Assembly (NCBI RefSeq): GCF_003024195.1
Contig: NZ_KZ679038.1
Span: 620,001-684,000, forward strand
From: Streptomyces dioscori
GTDB lineage: Bacteria > Actinomycetota > Actinomycetes > Streptomycetales > Streptomycetaceae
DNA length: 64,000 bases
Direction: 5' to 3'
A model generated the notes under the pieces. That model saw only the letters and a list, made by a program, of their open reading frames with translations, made no database searches and was not told the origin of the DNA. Positions 25,391 to 32,824 of this stretch are shown piece after piece. The translations under genes were made by a program, and so were the position numbers. The first letter of the stretch is position 1, and each line of letters opens with the position of its first letter.

Positions 25391-25771
25391 TCAGAGGGTG
25401 ATGCAGAAGGGGTGCCCCGCGGGATCCAGCAGGATGCGGCGCCGGTCGGGGAGCGGCTGCACGTCCGCCGTGACAGCTCCCAGAGCGACGAGCCGGGCCT
25501 CGGCCGCGTCCAGGTCGTCCACGCCCAGGTCGAGGTGTGCCTGCTTCGGCACGGAGGAGTCCGGCCAGGTGGGGCGCCGGTAGTCGTCCACGCGGTAGAA
25601 GCCCAGCCCTGGTGAGCCCTCGCGGCCCACCAGGACGAAGCCGTCGGTGGACAGGGCGACGGGCAGGCCGAGCGCCTCGCTGTAGAAGCGCGCCAACTCG
25701 GCGGGGTCCGCGCAGTCGAAGGTGACGGCCAGGTAGCGGACCGCGGGAACGGAATCGGTGTGAGAAGCCAT
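25391..25771 (-). CDS. VOC-family (glyoxalase/bleomycin-resistance fold) protein
   Basis: A 126-residue paired beta-alpha-beta-beta-beta protein: VTFDCADPAELARFYSEALGLPV at the start of module one and HLDLGVDDLDAAEARLVALGA at module two, with LLDPAGHPFCITL at the end carrying the usual terminal ligand region. Streptomyces encodes many such proteins with unknown substrates. AAAGGAG is eight bases before the ATG. Last of three small minus-strand genes (ABM-like, MazG-like, VOC). Confidence 0.87.
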   Translation of the reverse strand: MASHTDSVPAVRYLAVTFDCADPAELARFYSEALGLPVALSTDGFVLVGREGSPGLGFYRVDDYRRPTWPDSSVPKQAHLDLGVDDLDAAEARLVALGAVTADVQPLPDRRRILLDPAGHPFCITL

Positions 25772-25802
25772 CGGAGTACTCCTTTCGGTGGGTCGAGGTG
25801 CC

Positions 25803-26183
25803 CTACGCGCCCATACCGCGCAGCGTCCGCTCCAGGCCGTCGCCGATGCGGTCCATCGTGGCCGCGTACGCCTCCGGCATGTCGACGTCGAGCCGGTCGG
25901 CGAGCACGAAGACCCACCACAGGCACTCGGCCAGCTTGTGCCGCAGTTCGGCGTCCACGTCACCGTCGATGCCCCAGGTGCGCTCGGCGGCGAGCACCAG
26001 GCGCCCGACATAGGCGGCGTCGTTGGTGAAGCCGATCGCGAGCTCCGGCAGCGTCCATGTCCTGCCCAGCACGTGCTGCTCGACCTGTTCGTACTGCGCC
26101 CGGACCTGCAGTGCCCTGTCGTCTGCGTCGACGAGTCCGGTCCTGTCGTCGGGTGCCTGTGTCTCGTTCTGTGTCTCGTTCAT
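25803..26183 (-). CDS. MazG-like nucleotide pyrophosphohydrolase-family protein
   Basis: A 126-residue helical protein. ELAIGFTNDAAYVGRLVLAAE and AELRHKLAECLWWVFVLADRLDVDMPEAYAATMDRI resemble the helical core and acidic metal-binding helix of MazG-like proteins found as small proteins in Streptomyces. Canonical EExxE is only partly kept, so activity is uncertain. The ATG at 26183 has a GAAGGG site. Thirty-one bases separate it from the VOC gene. Confidence 0.65.
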   Translation of the reverse strand: MNETQNETQAPDDRTGLVDADDRALQVRAQYEQVEQHVLGRTWTLPELAIGFTNDAAYVGRLVLAAERTWGIDGDVDAELRHKLAECLWWVFVLADRLDVDMPEAYAATMDRIGDGLERTLRGMGA

Positions 26184-26259
26184 GCGAATGCCCTTCGAGC
26201 GGTGTGGTGAGTCGGCCTGGTGGCGGACATTCCTGGACATGTCCACCACGGAGACTTCA

Positions 26260-26571
26260 TCACGCCAGGTGGTGCAGTGCGGTGGTGAGCTGCCAGTCGA
26301 CGCTGTCGTGGTCGATCGTGGCGTGGACGGGTGAGTCCGCCATCTCACCGGTGATGCCGGCGGCACCGGCACGCGCGTGCGGCAGGCTGTCGTAGGCGAC
26401 GATGTCGATGATCCGTCCGTCGTCGGTCCCCACGATGCGCCGCCACAGGAAGCCGGGCTGTCGCCGCAGATAGGCGTCGATGTCGGCGTTGGCCTGCACG
26501 AAGTCGTCGGCGGTGTGGCCCGCGGCCGGGCGCAGGGTGGTGATCTCAAGTGTCTCGGACAGGGCGGTCAT
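26260..26571 (-). CDS. Small ABM-like (antibiotic biosynthesis monooxygenase fold) protein
   Basis: A 103-residue protein with ITTLRPAAGHTADDFVQANADIDAYLRRQPGFLWRRI and later GRIIDIVAYDS, the alpha-beta ferredoxin-like pattern of ABM/EthD-type proteins that oxidise or bind quinones without cofactors. Catalytic residues cannot be assigned. First of the small minus-strand trio. Confidence 0.68.
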   Translation of the reverse strand: MTALSETLEITTLRPAAGHTADDFVQANADIDAYLRRQPGFLWRRIVGTDDGRIIDIVAYDSLPHARAGAAGITGEMADSPVHATIDHDSVDWQLTTALHHLA

Positions 26572-26650
26572 GGTGTGTTCCGTTCTCGTGGCCTGGCCTG
26601 GCTTGGCTTGGCGTCGTGGGGCCGGTGGCCCATGGGAGGTGAGGGGGCGG

Positions 26651-27706
26651 TCAGCGGACGAAGGCCTTGGAGGCCAGGCCGTTGATCGTGGTGTCGCCCT
26701 GCTGGAAGCCGACCATGGACTCGGTCATGTTGTGCGGGTAGTCGAGGACCGGCGCCGTGAGCGCGCTCAGCTCACCGGTCTGCTCCTCGGTGAGCGTGAT
26801 GTCGAGCGAGGCGAGGTTGGCGGCCAACTGCTCCTGCGTGCGGGCGCCGACGAGCGTGGACGTCACCTCGGACCTCTGGCGGACCCAGGCGAGCGCCACC
26901 GCCGCCACGGTCGTACCGAGGTCGTCGGCGATCGCCTGCAGGGCGTCGAGGAGGACGAAGGTGGACTCGGTCAGATAGGCGGCCGCGTACGCCGTGCGTC
27001 CGGAACCGGCCACCTCGGTGGCGGTGCGCGAGTACTTCCCGGACAGGACACCGCTGGCCAGCGGGCTCCACGGTGTGATGCCGAGCCCGAAACGGCGGGC
27101 TGCACCGAAGGTCTCGCCCTCGACGCTCCGGGCGAGCAGCGAGTACTCGACCTGCAGCGCGGCGACGGGCTCCCAGTCGCGCAGCCGGGCGGTCGTGGCG
27201 GCCTCCGCGACCCACCAGGCGGGCACGTTGGACAGACCGATGGCGTTGATCTTTCCGGCGCGGACCAGGTCGGTGAGGGTGGACAGGGTTTCCTCGACGG
27301 GGGTGTGCCGGTCCCACTGGTGCATCCAGTACAGGTCGACGTAGTCGGTGTTCAGGCGGCGCAGGGAGGCGTCGAGCTGGGCGCGGACGGCCTTGCGGCC
27401 GGCGCCGCCGGAGTTGGGGTCGTCGGCCTGCATGGTGCCGCCGAACTTCGTCGCCAGGACGACTCGGTCGCGGCGGCCGGGGCGCTGGGCGAAGTAGCGG
27501 CCCAGGGTCTCCTCGGAGGCGCCGCCGTTGTACATGTTGGCGGTGTCCACGAAGTTGCCGCCCGCGTCGAGGTAGTGGTCCAGCAGCCCGAACGAGGTCT
27601 CCGGGCCGGAGCCCCAGCTGCCGTCGTCGAAGTTCATGGCGCCGAAGGCCAGCGGGCTGACCCGCAGACCGGAGCGGCCGAGGGTGCGGTACGAGGTGAG
27701 AGACAT
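26651..27706 (-). CDS. Aldo/keto reductase
   Basis: A 351-residue NADPH-dependent carbonyl reductase of the AKR TIM-barrel family. Visible are LAFGAMNFD, the catalytic Asp/Tyr in NFVDTANMYNGG, the Lys in VLATKFGG and the His in YWMHQWD, and the NADPH-binding end region (STLVGARTQEQL). Start at 27706 with AAGGAA upstream. The long frame to 29185 is not used because it lies over two other genes. Its 5' leader consists of tandem repeats. Confidence 0.9.
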   Translation of the reverse strand: MSLTSYRTLGRSGLRVSPLAFGAMNFDDGSWGSGPETSFGLLDHYLDAGGNFVDTANMYNGGASEETLGRYFAQRPGRRDRVVLATKFGGTMQADDPNSGGAGRKAVRAQLDASLRRLNTDYVDLYWMHQWDRHTPVEETLSTLTDLVRAGKINAIGLSNVPAWWVAEAATTARLRDWEPVAALQVEYSLLARSVEGETFGAARRFGLGITPWSPLASGVLSGKYSRTATEVAGSGRTAYAAAYLTESTFVLLDALQAIADDLGTTVAAVALAWVRQRSEVTSTLVGARTQEQLAANLASLDITLTEEQTGELSALTAPVLDYPHNMTESMVGFQQGDTTINGLASKAFVR

Positions 27707-27717
27707 GGTGTTCCTTC

Positions 27718-27842
27718 TTGGTTCTTGGTTCTTGGTTCTTGGTTCTTGGTTCTCGGAACGGGTTCTGACGTCGTACGGCGTCGGAGCCGTTCGGTGTCGG
27801 AGCCGTTCGGTGGGAGTCGTTCGGTCGGAGCCGTTCGGTGGC
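27718..27842. repeat. Two adjoining tandem-repeat tracts in an aldo/keto reductase leader
   Basis: A 7-bp unit GTTCTTG is repeated about five times (to about 27755), then from about 27780 a 16-bp unit of the type GTCGGAGCCGTTCGGT is repeated about four times with small changes. This fills the whole 140-base gap between the aldo/keto reductase start and the next stop codon. The tracts would be transcribed as the 5' leader of the reductase mRNA. Confidence 0.8.
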
Positions 27843-27846
27843 GTGG

Positions 27847-28707
27847 TCAGTGCAGGCCCATGGCCGCCAGGTAGACGAGGGCCTCGGCGCTGCGGCTCCC
27901 CGGAGCGGGAGTGCCGATCAGCAGTCGCTGTCCCGGGGCGGCCGGCACACCGAGGACGCGGTACGTGAGTGCGACACGTCCGGCCACGGGGTGGACGACG
28001 GTCCCGTACGCGCGGTCCAGGCCGACTGCCGACCCGTCCTGCCACGCCGTGGTGAAGTCGGCCGTCGTGGTGGACAGTTCGGCGACGAGGTCCACGATCT
28101 CGGTGTCTCCCGGCAGGCGGGCCGCGTTGAGGCGTAGTGCGTACAGGGAGGCGGTCACGGCCAGCGGCCGGTCGGGGTAGTAGTTTCCGGCCTGCGGGTG
28201 GGTGAACAGGGCGCGGATCAGGTTCAGTTGTCGGCCGGCACCGGCTGGGCCGCCGTCGCCCGCGAGCGGTGACAGCAGTGCCCTCGCCTCCGCGTTGGCC
28301 GCCAGGACGTCGAAGGACGGGCTCAGTGCGTAGGCCGCCGACGGGTGCGACGACTCCAGCAGGCGCAGGAGTTCGGGGTGTACGTGCTCGCGGGGGTCGT
28401 CGGGGCGCAGACCGGGATCGAGTCCGGCGAGACGGAACAGGTGGTCTCGCGCGTCCCGGTGCAGTCGGAGGGCCTTCGCCAGTGCTTCGACGATCCGCGG
28501 CGAGGGGTGTCGCTCCCTGCCCTGTTCGAGCCTGCCGTAGTGGTCGACGCTGACCTGCGACAGGACGGAGACTTCCTCCCGGCGCAGTCCTTCGACCCGT
28601 CGGTGCCGACCGCCGGGGCCCAGACCGACGTCCGCGGGAGTCAGCCGGGACCGGCAGGCCCGTAGGAACTCCCCCAGGGCGTTGTCCGGTGTTGTCTCCG
28701 GCCGGTT
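27847..28707 (-). pseudogene. MmyB-like XRE regulator lacking a start codon
   Basis: The minus frame is open from the stop of the NTF2-like gene at 28708 down to 27847 and encodes a full regulator: NALGEFLRACRSRL, then helix-turn-helix LRREEVSVLSQVSVDHYGRLEQGRER, then the MmyB-like ligand domain with NLIRALFTHPQA. No ATG, GTG or TTG stands before the helix-turn-helix; only a CTG at 28677. The sequence GGAG, 8 bases, then GGACAAC would read as a proper ribosome site and ATGGACAAC if the two bases AT were present between 28688 and 28687. So the start codon seems lost through a 2-base deletion, unless CTG is used or this is a sequence error. Confidence 0.6.
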
Positions 28708-29169
28708 TCAGGCGTCCTGCGGGGCCTTGAGGTGGTAGCGGGTGTCGCCGGTGAAGTCGATGGTGACCTCCCGCCGTGCGAAGGACCAGGTGCCGTCGCG
28801 CCGCTCGAAGCGGTCGTGGTAGCGGCCTCCGGCGACCATCTGCAGCGGCAGGAGGCCGGGCACCGCCTGGAGGATGTTGTAGTACGAGCGTGCCTCGGCG
28901 CTGTCGTCGTCCTCGTCGACCTCGATCAGGATGTTGGTGGTGATGTGCCGGGTCCGCAGGGTCCCGTCGTCGTGCACGACGAGCATCGAGCCGATCAGCT
29001 CCTCGATGGCCTTGCCGCCGCGCAGGCTCACTTCGCCGGATACGAAGTCGGCGTTCTCGAAGAGTGCGCCGAACGTCGCGAAGTCGCCCTCGTCGACGAG
29101 GTGGGAGTAGCGGGCGATGAGGTTCTCGATCTGTCGGGCGCTCGACGTCGAGGCAGTGGGGGACGACAT
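28708..29169 (-). CDS. NTF2/SnoaL-like protein
   Basis: A 153-residue SnoaL_4-type protein: IENLIARYSHLVDEGDFATFGALFENADF, VVHDDGTLRTRHITTNILIEVDED and YHDRFERRDGTWSFARREVTIDF. This variant is seen among bile acid dehydratase- or ring-hydroxylase-associated NTF2 proteins. GAAAGG is suitably placed before the ATG. The TGA stop is directly followed, in the same frame, by the start-less regulator frame. Confidence 0.85.
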   Translation of the reverse strand: MSSPTASTSSARQIENLIARYSHLVDEGDFATFGALFENADFVSGEVSLRGGKAIEELIGSMLVVHDDGTLRTRHITTNILIEVDEDDDSAEARSYYNILQAVPGLLPLQMVAGGRYHDRFERRDGTWSFARREVTIDFTGDTRYHLKAPQDA

Positions 29170-29305
29170 GGCAGTGGCCTTTCACCAGGGGTTTTTCGCC
29201 TCCGTCGGGCGAACACCGTCAGTCTGGTCGAGCGGCGCCCCACCAGGAAGGACGTGTCTGCCTAGGAGTCCCGCACCCAGGCTGCGCCTGGCCAGCGGCG
29301 GCTGC

Positions 29306-30334
29306 CTACAGGTCCTTGATCTGCGTGTCGCCGACAGCCAGGGCCAGCTCGGGCCCGTACGCGGAGGAAGGTGACTGGAAGCCGGGTGTGAAGGAGCCGG
29401 CCAGCACGCGGCGGGCGATCTCCACGGACGAGAGCTGGGTGAACCGGTACCCCGTCGGTGTGTCGATCAGGGAGCGGACCACGGTGCCGTCCCGGCCCGT
29501 CACCTCGGCGACGACCTTGCTGCGTCCTACCTCCCGCTCCCACGCGGTGGGCCCGTCGGGCAGGGCCGAGAGGTCGAGGTCGACGGGAAGGGGCTGCCCG
29601 AGCTGTACGTACACCTCGATCGAGGGGATACCCAGCGCGTAGTGGCTGGTGATCAGGTCACCCATGGACACGGAAACGGACTCCTCCGGGCCGTTGTCGC
29701 CGAAGTCGAAGAAGGCCACCTTGGGCTCCGGCAGCGCGACGATGTCCCCGTCCGCACGGATCAGGGTGCCCAGGTCGCCGATGCCCTCGGTGGCGCTGAC
29801 GATGGACCCGCGGGAGAAGAGGTTCAGGCCCTCTGCCTCCTCGGGGGTGGCGCTAAGGAGCTTGAGGGCGAGGCGCAGGGCGGTGGGCTCGGTGACGCGT
29901 GCGGCGGCGTGGGCTGCCACGGAGTCACTGGGTACGACGTCCCAGCCGACGCCGGACATGACCATCACGCCGGCGGCCGTGGCCTCGGCGTGCCGGGAGC
30001 GCGCGGTGGCGAAGACGTCGTACTCGGCGGTGGTGTCGAGGTAGTGGACGCCCTGGTCGATGGAGGCGTCCATCAGCGGGCGCGCGGTGCGGTGGAAGGG
30101 GCCGGCGACGTTCAGGACCACGGTGATGTCGTCGAGCGCGGCGCGGACGAGTGCGGGGTCGTCGAGGGTGAAGGCGCGGCTCTCGACGCCGAGCCGGTCG
30201 CCGAGCGCCGTGACGCGCTGCGGGTCGCGGCCGGCCACGACGACGTCGAGGCCCGACTCCTTGGCGTGCTCGGCGACGAGCCTTCCGGTGTATCCGGTGG
30301 CTCCGTAGACGAGCAGGCGGGGGGTGGCTGACAT
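29306..30334 (-). CDS. Saccharopine-dehydrogenase-like NAD(P)-binding protein
   Basis: A 342-residue protein with a Rossmann N terminus, LLVYGATGYTGRLVAEHA (GxTGYTGR), and VVLNVAGPFHRTARPLMDA plus YLDTTAEYDV typical of the saccharopine dehydrogenase/trans-acting enoyl reductase family. It is probably a soluble reductase or dehydrogenase of unknown substrate. GGGAG precedes the ATG. Its promoter region contains copy 2 of the 42-bp element found in front of the DNA alkylation repair gene. Confidence 0.87.
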   Translation of the reverse strand: MSATPRLLVYGATGYTGRLVAEHAKESGLDVVVAGRDPQRVTALGDRLGVESRAFTLDDPALVRAALDDITVVLNVAGPFHRTARPLMDASIDQGVHYLDTTAEYDVFATARSRHAEATAAGVMVMSGVGWDVVPSDSVAAHAAARVTEPTALRLALKLLSATPEEAEGLNLFSRGSIVSATEGIGDLGTLIRADGDIVALPEPKVAFFDFGDNGPEESVSVSMGDLITSHYALGIPSIEVYVQLGQPLPVDLDLSALPDGPTAWEREVGRSKVVAEVTGRDGTVVRSLIDTPTGYRFTQLSSVEIARRVLAGSFTPGFQSPSSAYGPELALAVGDTQIKDL

Positions 30335-30424
30335 GGTGTGCTCCCAAATGGACCGGGCGGAGGGTGAGGACTGCGGAAGAGGCCCGTCCGGGGCGGTGTC
30401 CCGCCCGGTGCTGTGTGCCTCGCG

Positions 30425-30466
30425 TCCAGGCTAGGAGCAGATCCGGACACCTACGGTCCTGGTTTC
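30425..30466 (-). promoter_or_regulatory. Conserved 42-bp promoter/operator, copy 2
   Basis: The same layout as at 16760-16801: CCGGAC (30443-30448) and GTCCTG (30456-30461) as a 7-base-spaced inverted repeat, then on the minus strand ATCTGCTCC and -10-like TAGCCT (30433-30428). Thirty-nine of 42 bases match copy 1. It lies about 95 bases upstream of the saccharopine-dehydrogenase-like gene and beyond the stop of the MmyB-like regulator. Confidence 0.6.
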
Positions 30467-30510
30467 TCAGGGCTTGCCGCCCCGGTCCGTTTGGTCGTCA
30501 CCGCCGCCCG

Positions 30511-31347
30511 TCAGGAACCGCTTCCCCGTTCGGCCGGTGCCAGGAGGGACTCGATCGCCAGGGCGCTCGCGCTGCCGGGTTCGGGCACACCGACCAGGAG
30601 CTGCTGCCCGGGAGCGTCGTGCACGTCGAAGGTCTGGTACGTCAGCTCGATGCGACCGGCGCCGGGCAGCACGAACACCTTGTACGCGCGGGACAGGTTC
30701 TCCACCTCGTTCTCCTGCCACAGGCGCCGGAAGTCCGGTGCCGCCCGCGACAGCTCGGAGACCAGGCCGCCGATGGCGGGGTCGTCGGGGAATCGGCCCG
30801 CGTGCAGCCGCAGGGCGTGCACCGTGGCGCGGGCCACGACGGACCAGTCGACGAAGACCTCTCGCGCCCGCGGGTGCTGGAACAGGACACGGACCATGTT
30901 CGGCGTGCCCTCGAAGGGGGCGAGGAGCGCGGTGGCGACGGCGTTCTTCGCGAGTACGTCGAAGGCGGGGCTCAGCACATAGGCGGCGGCCCCGGGGAAG
31001 GCGTCCAGGAGGTGCAGCAGCGAGGGGTGGACCAGGTCGCGGCCCGCGGCCGAGGTGAGTGCGGGGTGCAGGCCGGCCAGCCGGAAGAGGTGGGTGCGCG
31101 CGTCCGGTGTGAGTCGCATGGCCCGGCCCACCGCGTCGACCACCTGCGGTGAGGGGTTGCGCTCGCGCCCCTGTTCCAGGCGCGCGTAGTAGTCGGCGCT
31201 CACACCGGCCAGTACGGCCACCTCCTCCCGGCGCAGACCGGCGACCCTGCGGCTGCCGCCGCCGGCGGGCAGGCCGACGTCGGTCGGTTCGGTGCGGGCG
31301 CGGTTCGCTCGCAGGAAGGCACCGAGTTCGTTCTGTGGCTGCTGCAT
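30511..31347 (-). CDS. MmyB-like XRE-family regulator
   Basis: A 278-residue regulator: HTH domain (about 8-75) NELGAFLRANRART, LRREEVAVLAGVSADYYARLEQGRER; then MmyB-like ligand-binding domain (about 105-265) with MVRVLFQHPRAREVFVDW and TYQTFDVHDAPGQQLLV. Family members bind fatty-acid-like ligands and usually regulate a neighbouring short-chain reductase. It stands directly upstream of the saccharopine-dehydrogenase-like gene on the same strand and is a second possible controller of it. Ribosome site weak. Confidence 0.9.
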   Translation of the reverse strand: MQQPQNELGAFLRANRARTEPTDVGLPAGGGSRRVAGLRREEVAVLAGVSADYYARLEQGRERNPSPQVVDAVGRAMRLTPDARTHLFRLAGLHPALTSAAGRDLVHPSLLHLLDAFPGAAAYVLSPAFDVLAKNAVATALLAPFEGTPNMVRVLFQHPRAREVFVDWSVVARATVHALRLHAGRFPDDPAIGGLVSELSRAAPDFRRLWQENEVENLSRAYKVFVLPGAGRIELTYQTFDVHDAPGQQLLVGVPEPGSASALAIESLLAPAERGSGS

Positions 31348-31496
31348 CTACCGACCTACTGGTGGGGGGAACGGCTGTCGTTTCTCCTCCAGTCTCGTCG
31401 AGGTCGGCGCTGCCGGTCGAACCGGAGGTTCTCGTGGCGGCCCGCGGTGACGCCCTCCGGCGGCGAGGGAAGGCCGCCGGTCCGCGCCGCCGGCCG

Positions 31497-32744
31497 TCAG
31501 GCACCGGGCACGTGGTGCTCGGGCTGTCGCACGGGCGTTCGCGCCTGTCGTGCGGCAACGACCATGACCGCGACGGCGATCAGGGTGATTCCCGCGCCGA
31601 CGTGGAGGGGTGCGGTGTAGCCGAGGCCCGCGGTGATGGCCAGGCCGCCGAGCCAGGCGCCGAGCGCGTTGCCGAGGTTGGACGCGGACACGTTGGCGCT
31701 CGCCGCCAGCGCCGCCCCGTGGGCGTGGTCGGTGACGCGGGTGATCATGCCGGGTACGGCGGCGAACCCGAACACCCCCATGAGGAACACCAGGACCACC
31801 GATGCGGCGGCGCTGTGGGCCAGCAGACCGAACACGGCCAGCGTGACGGCGAGTCCGAGCAGGGCGAGGACCAGCGCGGGGTCGCGGTCCCGGTCGGCCG
31901 CTCGCCCGCCGACGACGTTGCCGACGACCAGACCGGCCCCGTACACCATCAGCAGCCAGGCGATGTCCGCCGAGGAGAAGCCGCCGACCTCCGTGAACGT
32001 GTAGGCGATGTAGGTGAACGCGCCGAACATGCCGCCGTAGCCGAGTGCGGTGGCCGTCAGTGTCAGCCACACCTGCCAGGACCGGAACGCGCGGAGCTGG
32101 GCCCGTACCCCGCGCGTCGCCGTCGCGGCCGACCGCGTCTCCTGCGTGTCCGGCGGCACCAGGGCGAGGATGCCCGCGAGTGCGAGTACGCCGATCGCGG
32201 TGACCGCCCAGAAGGCCGCGCGCCAGCCCCAGCGTTCGCCGACCAGGGCGCCGAAGGGCACGCCCAGCACGTTCGCGACCGTCAGTCCGGCGAACATGAC
32301 CGCCACCGCGCGGGACTTCCTCTCCGGCGCGACCAGAGCGCGGGCGACCAGCGAGCCGATGCCGAAGAACGAACCGTGGCACAGCGCCGCGACGATCCGC
32401 CCGAGCAGCATCACTTCGTAGTTCGGTGCGAGGGCGGAGAGCAGGTTGCCCACGACGAACAGCGCCATCAGACCGGCCAGCACCTCCTTTCGGGGCAGTC
32501 GGGCCGTCGCCGCGGTCAGCACCATCGCGCCGACGGCGACACTGAGCGCGTACCCGGAGATCAGCCGGCCCGCCGCCGCCTCGGACACCGCGAAGCTCGA
32601 CGCGACCTGCGGCAGCAGACCGGCGATCAGGAACTCGGTCAGACCGATGCCGAACCCGCCGAGCGCCAGCGCGACGAGCCCGGCGGGCATCCTCGTACCG
32701 GCCTTCGTGGGTCCTGTTTGCTGAGCGCCGCCGAATCGACTCAT
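31497..32744 (-). CDS. MFS transporter (DHA1-type drug/arabinose efflux family)
   Basis: A 415-residue exporter with twelve hydrophobic helices. LALGGFGIGLTEFLIAGLLPQVA at helix 1, GRIVAALCHGSFFGIGS in helix 4-5 and VMFAGLTVANVLGVPFGALVGE (antiporter motif C) identify the AraJ/DHA1 group that expels drugs or sugars with protons. The ATG at 32744 and its AGGGTGGGG ribosome site lie in the 3' arm of a perfect hairpin (32742-32782), so translation may be gated. Confidence 0.9.
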   Translation of the reverse strand: MSRFGGAQQTGPTKAGTRMPAGLVALALGGFGIGLTEFLIAGLLPQVASSFAVSEAAAGRLISGYALSVAVGAMVLTAATARLPRKEVLAGLMALFVVGNLLSALAPNYEVMLLGRIVAALCHGSFFGIGSLVARALVAPERKSRAVAVMFAGLTVANVLGVPFGALVGERWGWRAAFWAVTAIGVLALAGILALVPPDTQETRSAATATRGVRAQLRAFRSWQVWLTLTATALGYGGMFGAFTYIAYTFTEVGGFSSADIAWLLMVYGAGLVVGNVVGGRAADRDRDPALVLALLGLAVTLAVFGLLAHSAAASVVLVFLMGVFGFAAVPGMITRVTDHAHGAALAASANVSASNLGNALGAWLGGLAITAGLGYTAPLHVGAGITLIAVAVMVVAARQARTPVRQPEHHVPGA

Positions 32745-32782
32745 GGCCCCACCCTGGCCGTCGGCGGCAGGGTGGGGCCATG
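32742..32782 (-). promoter_or_regulatory. Perfect 15-bp hairpin over the MFS ribosome site and start codon
   Basis: CATGGCCCCACCCTG (32742-32756) and CAGGGTGGGGCCATG (32768-32782) are exact reverse complements around an 11-base loop. On the minus-strand mRNA the 3' arm holds AGGGUGGGG and the AUG of the MFS gene. The hairpin begins 43 bases after the DUF475 stop, so it can be that gene's terminator, a translation gate, or both. Confidence 0.75.
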
Positions 32783-32824
32783 GACAAAGGTTCTCGGTGT
32801 CAGGACGCAGGTGCCGTCGGGGTG

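Noticed and set aside
27718..27842. Repeats as a CRISPR array
   Set aside because: Units are 7 and 16 bp, directly adjoining, without spacers or cas genes.
27847..28158. Reading the MmyB-like C-terminal part as a 103-residue gene starting at GTG 28158
   Set aside because: The same frame continues upstream through a complete helix-turn-helix domain, so this would be an arbitrary internal start.
26651..29185. A continuous 844-residue minus frame joining aldo/keto reductase to upstream sequence
   Set aside because: Only the last 351 residues are the reductase; the rest lies over the regulator and NTF2-like gene in another frame and is low complexity.
22452..30334. Small-enzyme cluster as a complete antibiotic biosynthesis cluster
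   Set aside because: No ketosynthase, carrier protein, adenylation domain or terpene synthase occurs in the window.
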